A stretch of 64,000 nt of DNA, taken from Blepharisma japonicum. Taxonomy: Eukaryota; Ciliophora; Heterotrichea; Heterotrichida; Blepharismidae. The position numbers and the translations under genes were made by a program. The stretch lies in contig CATKHK010000026.1 of the NCBI GenBank assembly GCA_949751835.1, forward strand, positions 186,001-250,000. Direction: 5' to 3'. The notes under the pieces were generated by a model, which worked only from the letters and a program-made list of their open reading frames with translations, had not been told where the DNA came from and did no database searches. Below are positions 54,801 to 64,000 of this stretch, one piece after another (within the stretch, counting starts at the first letter, position 1; each line of letters opens with the position of its first letter).

Positions 54801-56138
54801 AAGGTTTAAAGTCCCTGAAATATTGATAAGCGACTGATAACTGTTAAGCATTAGCTGCAGCAATGACTCATCTGTACAGTTTGAGACCATAATACTTAGT
54901 ATAGGTAATAATGGTTTTCATAGCGCAGATAACATTCCTTCTACTATAATTTGTTCAGGAAGCAGCGGAAACTGAGTCATTTCTCCAAGTGTAACCCCAC
55001 TTTTTTCGGTTAACATAGATAAAGAATCCACCCACTTATTAGTAATATCAGCTATAAGCTTGATTTTCGCTTTTAAATTTCCAGACAAATTTGGGTCATT
55101 ATTTCTAGCAAAAGTTTCATGGCTGACTCTACTTAATGTGTCAAGGATTTTCGTATATAAATTCCCTTGTTCGAATACTTTTTTCAATAAATTTGCATTG
55201 CTTGTTATATTTGATAAAGCTTCTAAGCATGCTAATTGCTGCCACTCTTGAATTCTCCTATTTTCAGCGAGCTTTGCAATAGATCCTATCATATCAAAGC
55301 CTTGTCCTGTTATATCTACCACCAATACTGCACATCTGATGCTTTTTCCACCTATGCTTTCATCAATATCTTCAACCAAATAATTGTGAAGCCAACTTCC
55401 TGAAACTTGTTCCAAAATTTTCAAAAATTCTGGGAGCTTTTTAAAGGATTCTTTAGAAAACTCCAAAACTCCGACCATCAGGCCAATCCCTTCACTTCTC
55501 ATTTTTTGAGGGTCTCCATTTCAAAGTTTATGGCTTCCTCCTGCTAATTCTGTGATATTTCTGAAAAGCTTTAATGAGCTTTCAAATATTGATTTCGTCT
55601 CAAAGCTTTCTTTTCTTTCTTCTTGTGAGGCTGAAGCACAGAGTGTTAGTTTATCAAATGAAACGTTGATTAATTGTCGCAGTGTGGCAGATGCTGTATT
55701 TTTAACTAGGTTTGATCGGGAATTTTCTAAGACTATACAGAGTTTTCATACGTTGGAAATTAAATCTTCAGTCAAAATTATATGTTGAGGATTTAAAACA
55801 AGCATAAGGGTCTGCAAAGTTCGGAGTTGAACAGATTCATCAGACGTCTCTTGGCCTACATTTGATAGAAACTCTAATGCAGAGAGGATTGAGATGCTGT
55901 CAAGGATTTGAAAATTTAGAAGTCTTTGAAGGATTCCGATTGCTTGGACTTGCAATTTGGGTAAAGCTGACCCTCGTACAGATTCAATTGCTTTTAAGAT
56001 TGGGTCGATTGGGACATTAGGCGATTGGCGGAGAGCTCCTATTGCACGTTCAACAGTTTCTTTTATGCCTGATTGGCGCTTTTTAGCTTCATTTGCGAGA
56101 GCTCTTAAATCATTTTCCAAGAGATCAGCTGCACTCAT
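51858..56138 (-). CDS. MON2: MON2-like HEAT-repeat trafficking protein
   Basis: A 1,426-residue frame, open throughout once TGA is Trp (at least five in-frame TGAs). N-terminal DCB-like helices (LENDLRALANEAKKR, ETVERAIGALRQ), long HEAT-type repeats, and the C-terminal MON2 block: LGEDPRPEVRHSAIHSLHV, RLMHDIILSLLQRIS and HHSRDTLEKQWEETYHIFTQ (human HHSRDTAEKQWAETW...). MON2 resembles large Arf-GEFs (BIG/Sec7) but has no Sec7 domain, and none is seen here. It works at the trans-Golgi and endosome with DOPEY and flippases. Human MON2 is ~1,717 residues, so this is shorter but covers both ends. Intronless. Confidence 0.9.
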
Positions 56139-56715
56139 TTTATTAATTGAAATAAAGAATTGAAATAATGTTACAGCTTGAAGCCAGAATTTAAATTAAC
56201 TTTTTTCAAAGTCAAGATAATTTATTAGAGAAATATTTTTTGAGATTTGCAAAGATTTACTTCTTAAAGAATAAGTTGAATTTATTGTTAAATTATAATA
56301 TTGATATTGTAATAATTTTAATAAAAATAAAGAAGAAAAATCTATGGCACTCATTCAGATCATCACTCTGCTTAATTTGTTTATTTTATATAAATATCTG
56401 ATTCATCATTATAAATTTATGAGAAATAAATTACAATCTCCTTTTCTTTAAAAATAATAATAAGTGAATCATTAATAAATCATTAGTATAGCAAGTAGCA
56501 GCTTTATGCATAATCTTAATTTGCATTATATTTTTAATATATTAATTTTGATTAATCCAATTTTAACTAATTATTGTCTTTAATATATCTCTAAGTTCTT
56601 AGAAATTTTATAAACAGGCTCCAAATTTTGTCAAAACCTTAAAAATTCTAATATAAAATAAAAATCATGATTTCTCTCAAAGAATTAAAAATACCTACCA
56701 AGAAATAATCATAAA
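56139..56715. other. Intergenic, divergent promoter region
   Basis: About 580 bp, very AT-rich, between the divergent MON2 and PSMB2 starts. No gene, RNA or repeat recognised. Confidence 0.5.
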
Positions 56716-57327
56716 ATGGACACTATCTTCGGATTCGTAGGCCAAGACTTCGTTCTATTAGGGGCTGATCGTTCAACCAATTTTTCTATAGTTAGACTAA
56801 CAGATTCCGAAGACAAAATTTTTTCTCTAGACAACAATAAGCTTTTGGCAACAGCTGGAGATCCTAATCTTAGATCTGATTTCGGAAGTTTAATGCAGAA
56901 GAACGTTCATTTATATCATCTCCGAAATGGAGTAAAATTAAGCACTCGAGGGACAGCAAATTTTATAAGAACAACAGTTGCAGAAGGGCTCAGAAAAAGT
57001 CCATCTTATACTGATATGCTATTAGCAGGCTTTGATGAAACTGGACCTTCACTTTATTATCTTGATTATTTAGGAGTAGTTCAAAAAATTCGTGTAGGGT
57101 CCCATGGACATGCTGGCTCTTTTATTCTTGGACTTTTAGATAATTGGTGGAGTCCTGTAAGCATTATATAGAATATCACTGTTGATGAAGCCAAAGAAGT
57201 TGCCAAAAAATGCGTGAATGAGGTGAAAACTAGATTTTTAGTTGCACAGCCTGAATTTATAATCAAAGTTGTGGATAAAGTAAGAAGTATTTAGAATGGG
57301 ATCACAGAATTAGATTTATCAACTTAA
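56716..57327 (+). CDS. PSMB2: 20S proteasome subunit beta-4 (PSMB2)
   Basis: A 193-residue protein (human 201) from three exons, with 15-nt introns at 57157-57171 and 57280-57294. It aligns along its length with PSMB2: DTIFGFVGQDFVLLGADR, KNVHLYHLRNGVKLS, ANFIRTTVAEGLR, LLLAGFDETGPSLYYLDYL and the exon 3 end DKNGITELD (human DKNGIHDLD). There is no N-terminal propeptide with a catalytic Thr, as expected for the inactive beta-4 subunit of the core particle. The second intron splits right before NGITEL, making an otherwise odd C-terminus match the family. Confidence 0.95.
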
Positions 57328-57467
57328 ATAAAGATATTACCTAAAATTAGATCTTAAAAATATGGAAAATTAATATTGTTAAATTTTAAACGACAAAAAA
57401 AATTCTGGTAGAAATCTAAGAATCCTTCTAATATTTTATGTTTATATTTGCCGCGAAAATATAAAAA

Positions 57468-59903
57468 ATGAGTGGTGATTTAGGCGCAAATTTCCAAGAG
57501 AATGATTTTATGAGCGGGCTCGAAGGGATTTCAAACATTGATAGAGAAACCCTAGACCAAGCCCAGCAGTTTTATACTTATTTTAAGCAGCATGATCCAC
57601 ATTGAAGCGAAACCAAAGCGAACAATGTCAAAAGATGCTCAATTCTGGTAGCATCAAAATCTGTTACTCTTCATACAATTGATGGTGAAGAAATCAAAGG
57701 AGATATGCTAAGCCTATCTCAAATAATCCGTACTTCTTCTAATTTTGATATGCACTCCATAGTTCACCAACTCAAAGAGTTTGTCTCAATTGTAAAAATC
57801 CCTGACCCTCTGTTACAAGATATTCAAGGTCTAATGAAGAATTTTGCGATTTCTTCGTTAATTTATAAAAAATTTCAAGAAAAATGAAAGCAGCTAAATT
57901 TTCAAGGGGATGTTGATCATATTCATCAAATTTTTCAAACATCATGGCTGCTAATAATTACCGCTAGAGCTTACTTATTAAACCGAAGTGAAGATATTTT
58001 TCAAAGTGGGTGCTTAATTATTTGGGTACTAAACTTAGTCATTACGAATTTGCCTCATTCAATAACGACAAGCTTGAATACAGAAATTTTGCCTAACCTT
58101 TGCTCACTTTTCCAAGCACAAGTAGAGCAAGCCTTGCCATGGCTTGAAAGCCTTAATAGATTTTTGGCAGATCTAAAGGCAAAAGGAGTTATTAAAGCTA
58201 AAGGCGATAGCCAGACAAGAATTTTTTCTCGAAATGTGATAGGCTTTAATATCACAGGTTTAGGTCATTATTATCAAAAATCAGTTAACCTCAATGATTT
58301 TGATGAAAGAGATCTAGCTGGCCCTAACACCAAAATGGCAACACCTATGAAAAATCGAGTCGGTCTGACGCCATTTACAAGGCGAGGGATCATTAAAAAA
58401 GGAATAACTGGAAGAACTCTTCATTGGGACGAAAATGAAAAAAAGATCGACATAAATTCAAATTTACACGAAATTCCTGTCCCAACCTCTCCATTTGTGA
58501 TACCACCAACTCCTATGACTTCTGCTATGGAAATGAATTCCTGGCTTTCTAATGTGCTAGATGAAAACTACGAAAATGAGATTGAAGAAATTTGTGAAAA
58601 AATTAGCCCAGGACTGATTGATGAAGTTGAGACAAGAGTGGATAGACAAAGCCGTATAATAGAAGAATTATTTGCAGAAAGAGGAGTTATTAGTATTAAT
58701 GGAAATGACAGAGCTTTTATTGCACAATATTTTGAAGCAGCTGAAGGATTATTGGCGCCTGTGGCGCCAAAAAGGAATCATAAAGTTCAAGAAATTCGGA
58801 AACTATATGAATTCTTTTTATTTAAAATGATAAAAGAGGAAGAAGAGAACAAATCAGGCCCTGAAAACGTTACAGAAATAATGAAAAAAGATACTTTCCA
58901 CCAATCACTTTATGCATGCTGCTTAGAATCAATTTTATACTCCTATAATGTCACTTCTATCTCTTTCGATGAAGTTTTGCTCTATGCTAATGTGCTTCCT
59001 TTTGAATTTTGGAAGCAAATAAATAAATTCGGAACAATCGACAAAACCATGCCATTGCAGCTAAAAAGGCACTTCAAAGAAATAGAAGTAAAAATTCTTT
59101 CTCAATTAGCGTGGAGAGAAAATAGCCCCGTTTATAAAGTAATTAAACAAGTAATTTCAAATGATGGGCTATCTGATATAAACCATCAATCATTTGATAT
59201 GTTTTTCAGGAGGTTTTTAAATCAAGCTGCCCAAAAGGTGTTAGATATTACAGCCTCACTGAATATCGTTGAAGAAGTTAAAGAAAAAATCTGGAAAACA
59301 ATTAAATACTTGTTAAGCGAAAAAACTGAAATACTAATAAACAGGCACCTGGATCAGCTCATTTTGTGTACAATTTATGGGGTTTGCAAGGTATCAGCTT
59401 GTCCAATGAATTTCAGAACTCTTATAGATAAGTATAGCACAATTTATAACGAAGAAGAAGGATTGTTTAATCATGTTTACATTGACTCTGAGCATAGCGA
59501 AGATGTCATTAAATTTTATAACAAAATTTATTTGCCTCAAATGAAAGATTATATACAGACCAATATCTTTATGGAAGTACCCAGAATTGGACAATTATGT
59601 CCAGAAAGCCCACTAAGAGCAAGTATCCCCACTCCTCAGTTTGTTCCACCTACTCTAGGGGTCACTGCAATGATTTCTCCTATAAGGTCTCCTTATCTAA
59701 CTCCCAGAACTAAAACATTATTCGCTACGCTTGAATCTCCTGCACAAGACAATAAAAGCGTCAATCTTGTAATTCCTCAAAAATCATCAAGAGAGCTTGA
59801 TTTCGACAGGAACGGGCCAACAAAGAAATTAAAAGTTTTCGCTCAAATTTTTGATAAACCTGAAAGCGAACATCTTGCTATGCCTTCTTTGAAAAAAGAA
59901 TAA
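57468..59903 (+). CDS. Retinoblastoma-family pocket protein
   Basis: An 811-residue intronless frame with TGA Trp codons (HDPHWSE, EKWKQL). The N-terminal RB domain (cyclin-like, ~1-250) is followed by the pocket: A box from ~474 (FHQSLYACCLESILYSYNV, FGTIDKTMPLQLKRHFKEIE, LAWRENSPVYKVI) and B box from ~579 (FDMFFRRFLNQAAQKVLDI, NRHLDQLILCTIYGVCKVS, IKFYNKIYLPQMK). The DQLILC.YGVCKV block is the RB-B hallmark. Pocket proteins repress E2F/DP-driven S-phase genes and are switched off by CDK phosphorylation; several SP/TP sites (SPLRAS, RSPYLTPRTK) lie in the C-terminus. Short loops separate A and B, as in plant and protist RBs. Confidence 0.95.
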
Positions 59904-60064
59904 TTTAATAGCATGCAAATAGATGATATTTATAAGTTTAATTAGCAGCTATATTATAAAATTTTATTATGCCGCTTAATATAAATCAGGCTTTCATGCA
60001 TAATTAATATTTATTTTAGATTTATTTAATTATTCCTTATCCTAATTGCCATAATTAATTTTAT

Positions 60065-60505
60065 ATGTCATCATTTTGGGCACAAAAATCAATCACTCTT
60101 AGAGGAAAACGAAGAGGAATTCATCTTATAACTGATGAAATTTTATCTGCGGTCCATGAAGAGCTCTCTTCTATCAGCGTTGGAATTCTCTATTTATTTT
60201 GTGCCCATACATCATGCTCATTATCTTTAAATGAGAATTATGATTCTGACGTAAGAAAAGATTTTGAAGATGGGTTAAACCGAATTGTTCCTGAAGAAGC
60301 CAAATATAGACATACTATGGAAGGAAGAGATGATATGCCTGCACATTTGAAGACTTCTTTAGTTGGATCTTCTCATTTTATTCCTATTTCTAATGGGAGA
60401 TTGATGCTAGGAACTTGGCAGGGAATTTATTTTTGTGAGCATAGGAATAGTCCATCGAATAGAGAAATTGTGATTACTATAAATGGATCTACCATAAATA
60501 ATTAA
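60065..60505 (+). CDS. YjbQ/UPF0047 family protein (secondary thiamine-phosphate synthase type)
   Basis: A 146-residue intronless protein covering the whole YjbQ fold. Family signatures: CAHTSCSLSLNENYDSDV (usual HTSAALTINENADPDV) and YRHTMEGRDDMPAHLKTSL with LMLGTWQGIYFCEHR. In E. coli YjbQ has weak thiamine-phosphate synthase activity, but the physiological role of the eukaryotic members is unknown. One Ala-to-Cys change in the first motif is visible. Composition resembles neighbours, so no sign of recent transfer. Confidence 0.93.
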   Translation: MSSFWAQKSITLRGKRRGIHLITDEILSAVHEELSSISVGILYLFCAHTSCSLSLNENYDSDVRKDFEDGLNRIVPEEAKYRHTMEGRDDMPAHLKTSLVGSSHFIPISNGRLMLGTWQGIYFCEHRNSPSNREIVITINGSTINN

Positions 60506-60683
60506 AAATTTATTGTCTATGCAAATTTTTGGCAGTAGAATGGGCACATACGATGTCCATATATTTGTAAGGCACCATAAATAAAAGCGGGTTGATTTTT
60601 TAACGAATTTTGCAATATATAAGGGACATTATTTACTTTATAGTGAAGGGGTATAATTACTAAATAAACACTAATTAAATTAG

Positions 60684-61046
60684 TTATGAATCAGATATTC
60701 TCTTACCTAAATTTGCTGAATCTTTCTTTAGGACAGTCAATAAGGTTTGAGAGCTTTCAAGAATTTTCATATATGCTGCTTCAGTATCTTGAATAGTTCT
60801 ATCATATTCATTCCTCATTTGATGCTTTTTGACCAAGCTTTCTAAATATTTTTTACCATTAACTTTTCCTAATCTGTCACTAAGCCCGGCAAGTTGAAAT
60901 TCAAGAGTGTTTTTTTCTTGTTTAATTTGCTCAATTTTAAGATCCAGCTCGGATTTTTGTTCTTTTAGCTCTTCCAAGTATACTGCAAGCTGATTATTGC
61001 AGATTTGCAAAGACGCTCCCTAATTTATTTATACCTGAGAAGTCAT
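60684..61046 (-). CDS. SSNA1: Microtubule-binding coiled-coil protein SSNA1 (NA14/DIP13)
   Basis: A 115-residue coiled-coil protein (human SSNA1 119) with one 15-nt intron (61020-61034) after codon 4. The spliced N-terminus [20 protein letters not shown] closely matches human [20 protein letters not shown], and the C-terminal [20 protein letters not shown] matches [20 protein letters not shown]. SSNA1 fibres bind and branch microtubules at centrosomes and basal bodies; the Chlamydomonas orthologue DIP13 is in axonemes and basal bodies. Without the intron the start would be lost. Its ATG lies only 7 bp after the stop of the same-strand FHA gene. Confidence 0.95.
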
Positions 61047-61053
61047 TTAATTA

Positions 61054-62012
61054 TTATCAAATTACTATAATAAGTTATACCAAAATTGCCTAAATAATCT
61101 TTTACTTCAAAAAGCGTTTGGTGAGACTTAAAAACCATTCCATTATAGATCTCGAAGTCTTCATTTAAATACAGCCACGTTCCATTTGTGCTAGATCTTT
61201 GAGTATCTATATCTCCGTCCCCCAGCGTTCACCCAGAAATTGGATTATAATAAATTGTGCATTGAATTTTTGATAACAAAGGATCATCAATTTTTAAATT
61301 GCAGCCCACATGTCGCCCAATCCTAATAATTGAATCAATTTCTCTATAACTTTTGATTTCCCCCGCTACGTTTCCGCCATAAACTTTTAAAATTAATCTT
61401 ACGGAATGCTCTGTGTTCTGTTTAAGTAAATTTATAACTATAAAACTTTCTCCAATGTTTATCAGCATATTGTTTTTTAATATCTACAATAAATTTTACA
61501 AGTGCATAGTCAAGCTTTACAAATACCCCGAATCCTTTTGCAAGATCTCGAATTCAATAAGAATCTTTATCAATTTTATAAAAAATCACAAAATTTCTAC
61601 CTCTGTTATTGTCTTCCATTTCTCTATCTTTTAAAGGTATCACAAAATCGTTGACGATCTGGGATTTTAGCTTTTTTTTGCAGCCAAAAAAAGTAAACCC
61701 ATCATTAGCATTTCTAAAGGAACCAACCAATCCTGTAGGTTTAAATGTCAAAGTAGAGCCTTTTGTAAGATTTTCAGAGTTTAAAACTTTTAGTTGTAAA
61801 GCTTTTCCATTAGTAAGTGCTTGTAATTGCGCTTTTTTGGCATCAATGTTACTCATATCAATGTCAATATTTGAAATAATTGATGAAAAAAGATCAGAAG
61901 GTCTTTGAAATGAATTCCTTGAATTATTTTTATTTTTTGCTGCATATAAAGAAATTTCGCTGTTTCTGTTTGTTGAATTTGCATCGCAGCAGCCGAAGAC
62001 ATTATTTCCCAT
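61054..62012 (-). CDS. Acylated tandem-FHA domain protein
   Basis: A 308-residue protein from three exons with two 16-nt introns (61484-61499 and 61065-61080). N-terminus MGNNVFGCC fits N-myristoylation with a double-Cys palmitoylation site. A degenerate FHA-like domain (~residues 95-195: FFGCKKKLKSQIVND, YWIRDLAKGFGVFVK, MLINIGESFIVIN) is followed by a canonical FHA (~205-305: IIRIGRHVGCNLKIDDPLLSK, SSTNGTWLYLNEDFEI) with the IGR and NGTW signatures for phosphothreonine binding. It likely anchors a phospho-dependent scaffold on a membrane. Not splicing the second intron would extend the frame across the SSNA1 start; splicing ends it 7 bp before. Confidence 0.82.
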
Positions 62013-62040
62013 TTAAATTTTAAGCAATTAAAGACTGTAA

Positions 62041-62535
62041 TTAAGGTGATATAAGGTAGGTTCGTAGCTGTTGCTCTCCTGTATCTTTCAGTTGTTGTCG
62101 GAATCCAAAATTAGGACAAACGCAGCTTCTTTTAGCGGAAACTCTCTCAAACGCTTGATAAAAATCTATTAAATGCTTCCCCATTAGATAGGCAATTACA
62201 ATTGATGAGCTTCGAGATATCCCTGCTGCACAGTGAACAAGGACATTTTCACCTGCTGATAAGTGTTGATGAATAAATTGGAGAGCTGATGGTAAATGTT
62301 TCAATAAATCTTCTCGTGGATAGTCTCAAATTTCAACGAAGTGATAAGTTATTCAATCAAATCTCTCTGTGTATTGACTTTCTAAAGCTTGGACTATATA
62401 TTTGATATTATGTGCTCTTAATAATTCCTCACACTCTGCTGCTCTCATACATCCAAGATACAAGCCTTGCTCAATTTCATGCATAGGTTGGCTATAAAAG
62501 CCATAATAAGTGTTTTCTTCGTCAAGGTCTACCAT
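62041..62535 (-). CDS. Dual-specificity protein phosphatase
   Basis: A 164-residue stand-alone DUSP catalytic domain, the typical size of atypical DUSPs. Signature HCAAGISRSSSIVIAYLM with catalytic Cys and Arg, and an upstream general-acid Asp in EIWDYPREDLL (Trp coded by TGA). The N-terminal EIEQGLYLGCMRAAE matches the family start. It probably dephosphorylates MAPK-type or other Ser/Thr/Tyr substrates. There is no rhodanese/CH2 domain for MAPK docking. The stop is 28 bp upstream of the FHA gene start. Confidence 0.93.
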
Positions 62536-63360
62536 TTATAATTGTTTAAAAAGATAAAATTTGGCAAATTTAAATGAAATATTCATATTTTAATACAGTT
62601 TAAACATTTATTGAGTTACCTCGAAAATGGCATTTCCTTTATTATCAGTAAAGTAGTTTAATGCCTAATTTAAATTCTGGGCAGGTTTAAAGTCGCTTAT
62701 CCAGTAAAGAGTAGCAAATTAATGGTTTTGAGAAGCTTAATTTTGAATTTTCCTCCATAAAATAAAATTTTTTATTGTAAAAGAAATTGCGAAGAAGATT
62801 AAGCACTATTTTAAATTTATATGTTTATAAATAAAAAAGTCCTAATCGTGGTAAATATAAGCTAAAAGCTATTTTTGAACTTGGATTTATCCAATCAAAA
62901 GGGAAATTGCGGACATTTTTGACCAAAATGATTGTTGATTAAATAATGATGGATCATTACGAAATAATATGAATAAATCTAAGAGACGTTGGCAATTGCT
63001 ATAGAGATCTTAAAATTTTCCTTTAAAATGCTAAAAGATTTTTTATTCTCGTGAAATAAATATAAAAGATACCAATGAGGATAATTTCGTTCTAGATTCA
63101 AATTTTTTAGCTATAAGCTAAAATTTGAAAATTTATGATAAACTGCTGCCATCAGGCTTAATGACTGTTCACATATTTAATATGTAAAAATTAAAATTTT
63201 TCAAACTCTGGCAGTAAAGCTGAAACCACTAATCTACCTTTGAAGATTTCTCCACAATTTTCCTAACGAATTTTTCTTTCTAGTTCAGAAACTCCTATCC
63301 TTAATTAGCATTAATTATAGCTGTTCTTCTATTGAACAGGCTTTTTATAATCTCACAGCT
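62536..63360. other. Intergenic, AT-rich, with possible decayed coding fragments
   Basis: About 825 bp. Short plus-strand fragments such as LKAIFELGFIQSKGKLR (~62870) and LKIYDKLLPSGLMTVHIF (~63125) look protein-like but are broken by stops. A small hairpin with an 8-bp stem and 3-nt loop lies at 63105-63123. No gene is supported. Confidence 0.4.
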
Positions 63361-63588
63361 TTAATTACTTGTATTGGACCTATCAGGAGTAGAAATGAAA
63401 GTCACTGTAATCCGATAGGTGTTACCCTTGATTTCATAGTTAAAAGGAGGACCGTTTTCATTTGAACTTAGCTTAAGCTCTTTGTTAATCATTGGTGAAG
63501 AAACAAAATGCTCTTGGAGAGAGGTATCTCCTTCTTCTTCGTGCATGGTTTTACTCTTGAAAGTTTTGGATGGTAATCCGCAGCCCAT
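63361..63588 (-). CDS. Small acylated-looking hypothetical protein
   Basis: A 75-residue frame starting MGCGLPSK, a strong dual-acylation signal (Gly2 myristoyl, Cys3 palmitoyl). An acidic stretch (HEEEGDTS) is followed by a beta-rich end (NYEIKGNTYRITVTFIST). No family recognised. It stands alone in an intergenic region, so it could be spurious, but the start is convincing. Confidence 0.55.
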   Translation of the reverse strand: MGCGLPSKTFKSKTMHEEEGDTSLQEHFVSSPMINKELKLSSNENGPPFNYEIKGNTYRITVTFISTPDRSNTSN

Positions 63589-64000
63589 TATTATTGGTTA
63601 AATTATAAAATTTGTGACCATTTTAATTTTCGAATACCATATGAAAATAAATTTTTCTTTTAAAGGAGCCTTAGTGTTGCTTTTTTACCAATCTGGAGAT
63701 ATTATTGTGTGAATTGAAATTATGAGAGTTTTGAGAAAATAGTTTTAAAATATTTTTATTAAAATAGGATTTTATAATATTTGCTTAGCATTTTTCACAA
63801 TAAATCAGTAGAAAAAGATGTAGCTTACTTATTTGAAATCTAGCAGTTAATGTTTGAATACATAAATTAGCAATCTTAAAATTTTAATTTTCACTTAGTA
63901 AATACTTTTTATTAGTTAATTATGTAAATCCTGAATGGAGAAAGAACGGCTTGCAAATACTCAAAATAGCTTCAAAACCAATTTATAAAATTATAAAGTC
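63589..64000. other. Right edge of the window, no gene
   Basis: AT-rich sequence with no supported reading frame on either strand and no telomere-like repeat at the end. Confidence 0.5.

Noticed and set aside
60065-60505. Recent bacterial transfer of the YjbQ-family gene
   Set aside because: The family is widespread in eukaryotes too, and base composition matches the neighbours; no sign of recent transfer is visible.

Overview
The window looks like a somatic (macronuclear) chromosome segment of a heterotrich ciliate, most likely Blepharisma or a close relative. Three things in the sequence say so. (1) UGA is read as tryptophan: in-frame TGA codons fall at near-invariant Trp positions, for example the W of the Rab WDTAGQ motif (26619-26621), the W of the DTW motif (51426-51428), the Trp of the RING-H2 CIDEW motif (554-556) and the VPS9 LDWV motif (31973-31975). 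TAA and TAG act only as stops. (2) Introns are 15 nt long, with a few of 16 nt and one candidate of 17 nt, all GT...AG. (3) The DNA is strongly AT-rich and genes are packed with gaps of 7-40 bp. Read under the standard code most genes would look broken; with UGA=Trp and mini-introns nearly all are intact. Family names come from motif recognition; no database search was possible.

Layout. 0-5 kb: a partial gene, a membrane RING-H2 protein, a basic orphan and three tandem divergent Rab-like GTPases. 5.7-9.7 kb: a pentapeptide/WD40 protein and the PP1 regulator SDS22, whose 3' end is duplicated just downstream. 9.8-19.8 kb, minus strand: a ~2,500-residue UvrD-type helicase resembling TRANK1, a small orphan and a coiled-coil protein. 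20-26.4 kb: a RING protein, an XPR1-like phosphate exporter, a gene-poor segment with a decayed coiled-coil gene between two ~95-bp direct repeats, a ubiquitin-fold protein with a CaaX end, and ESCRT-II SNF8. 26.4-34.6 kb: two Rabs, a PLC-X protein, a PH protein, Sm-G, a Spinster transporter and a GAPVD1/RME-6-like RasGAP-VPS9 protein. 34.6-36 kb: a gene-free stretch with a perfect palindrome and a GC-richer island. 36-47 kb: LRR, FYVE, RIO2, a Cache-HAMP receptor, an orphan, UPF2, DONSON and a CCDC81-type HU-fold protein. 47-62.5 kb: an orphan, CFAP58, a DTW tRNA-modification enzyme, MON2, proteasome beta-4 (PSMB2), a retinoblastoma-family protein, a YjbQ-family protein, SSNA1, a tandem-FHA protein and a dual-specificity phosphatase. 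The last 1.5 kb holds one small acylated-looking protein.

Themes. Many genes serve membrane traffic (five Rab-like proteins, a VPS9-RasGAP, FYVE, SNF8, MON2, PH). Others serve cilia and basal bodies (CFAP58, SSNA1, the CCDC81-like protein), cell cycle and replication (RB, DONSON), and RNA or protein homeostasis (UPF2, Sm-G, RIO2, DTW enzyme, PSMB2). No mobile element, virus-like element, tRNA, rRNA, CRISPR array or telomere was recognised.
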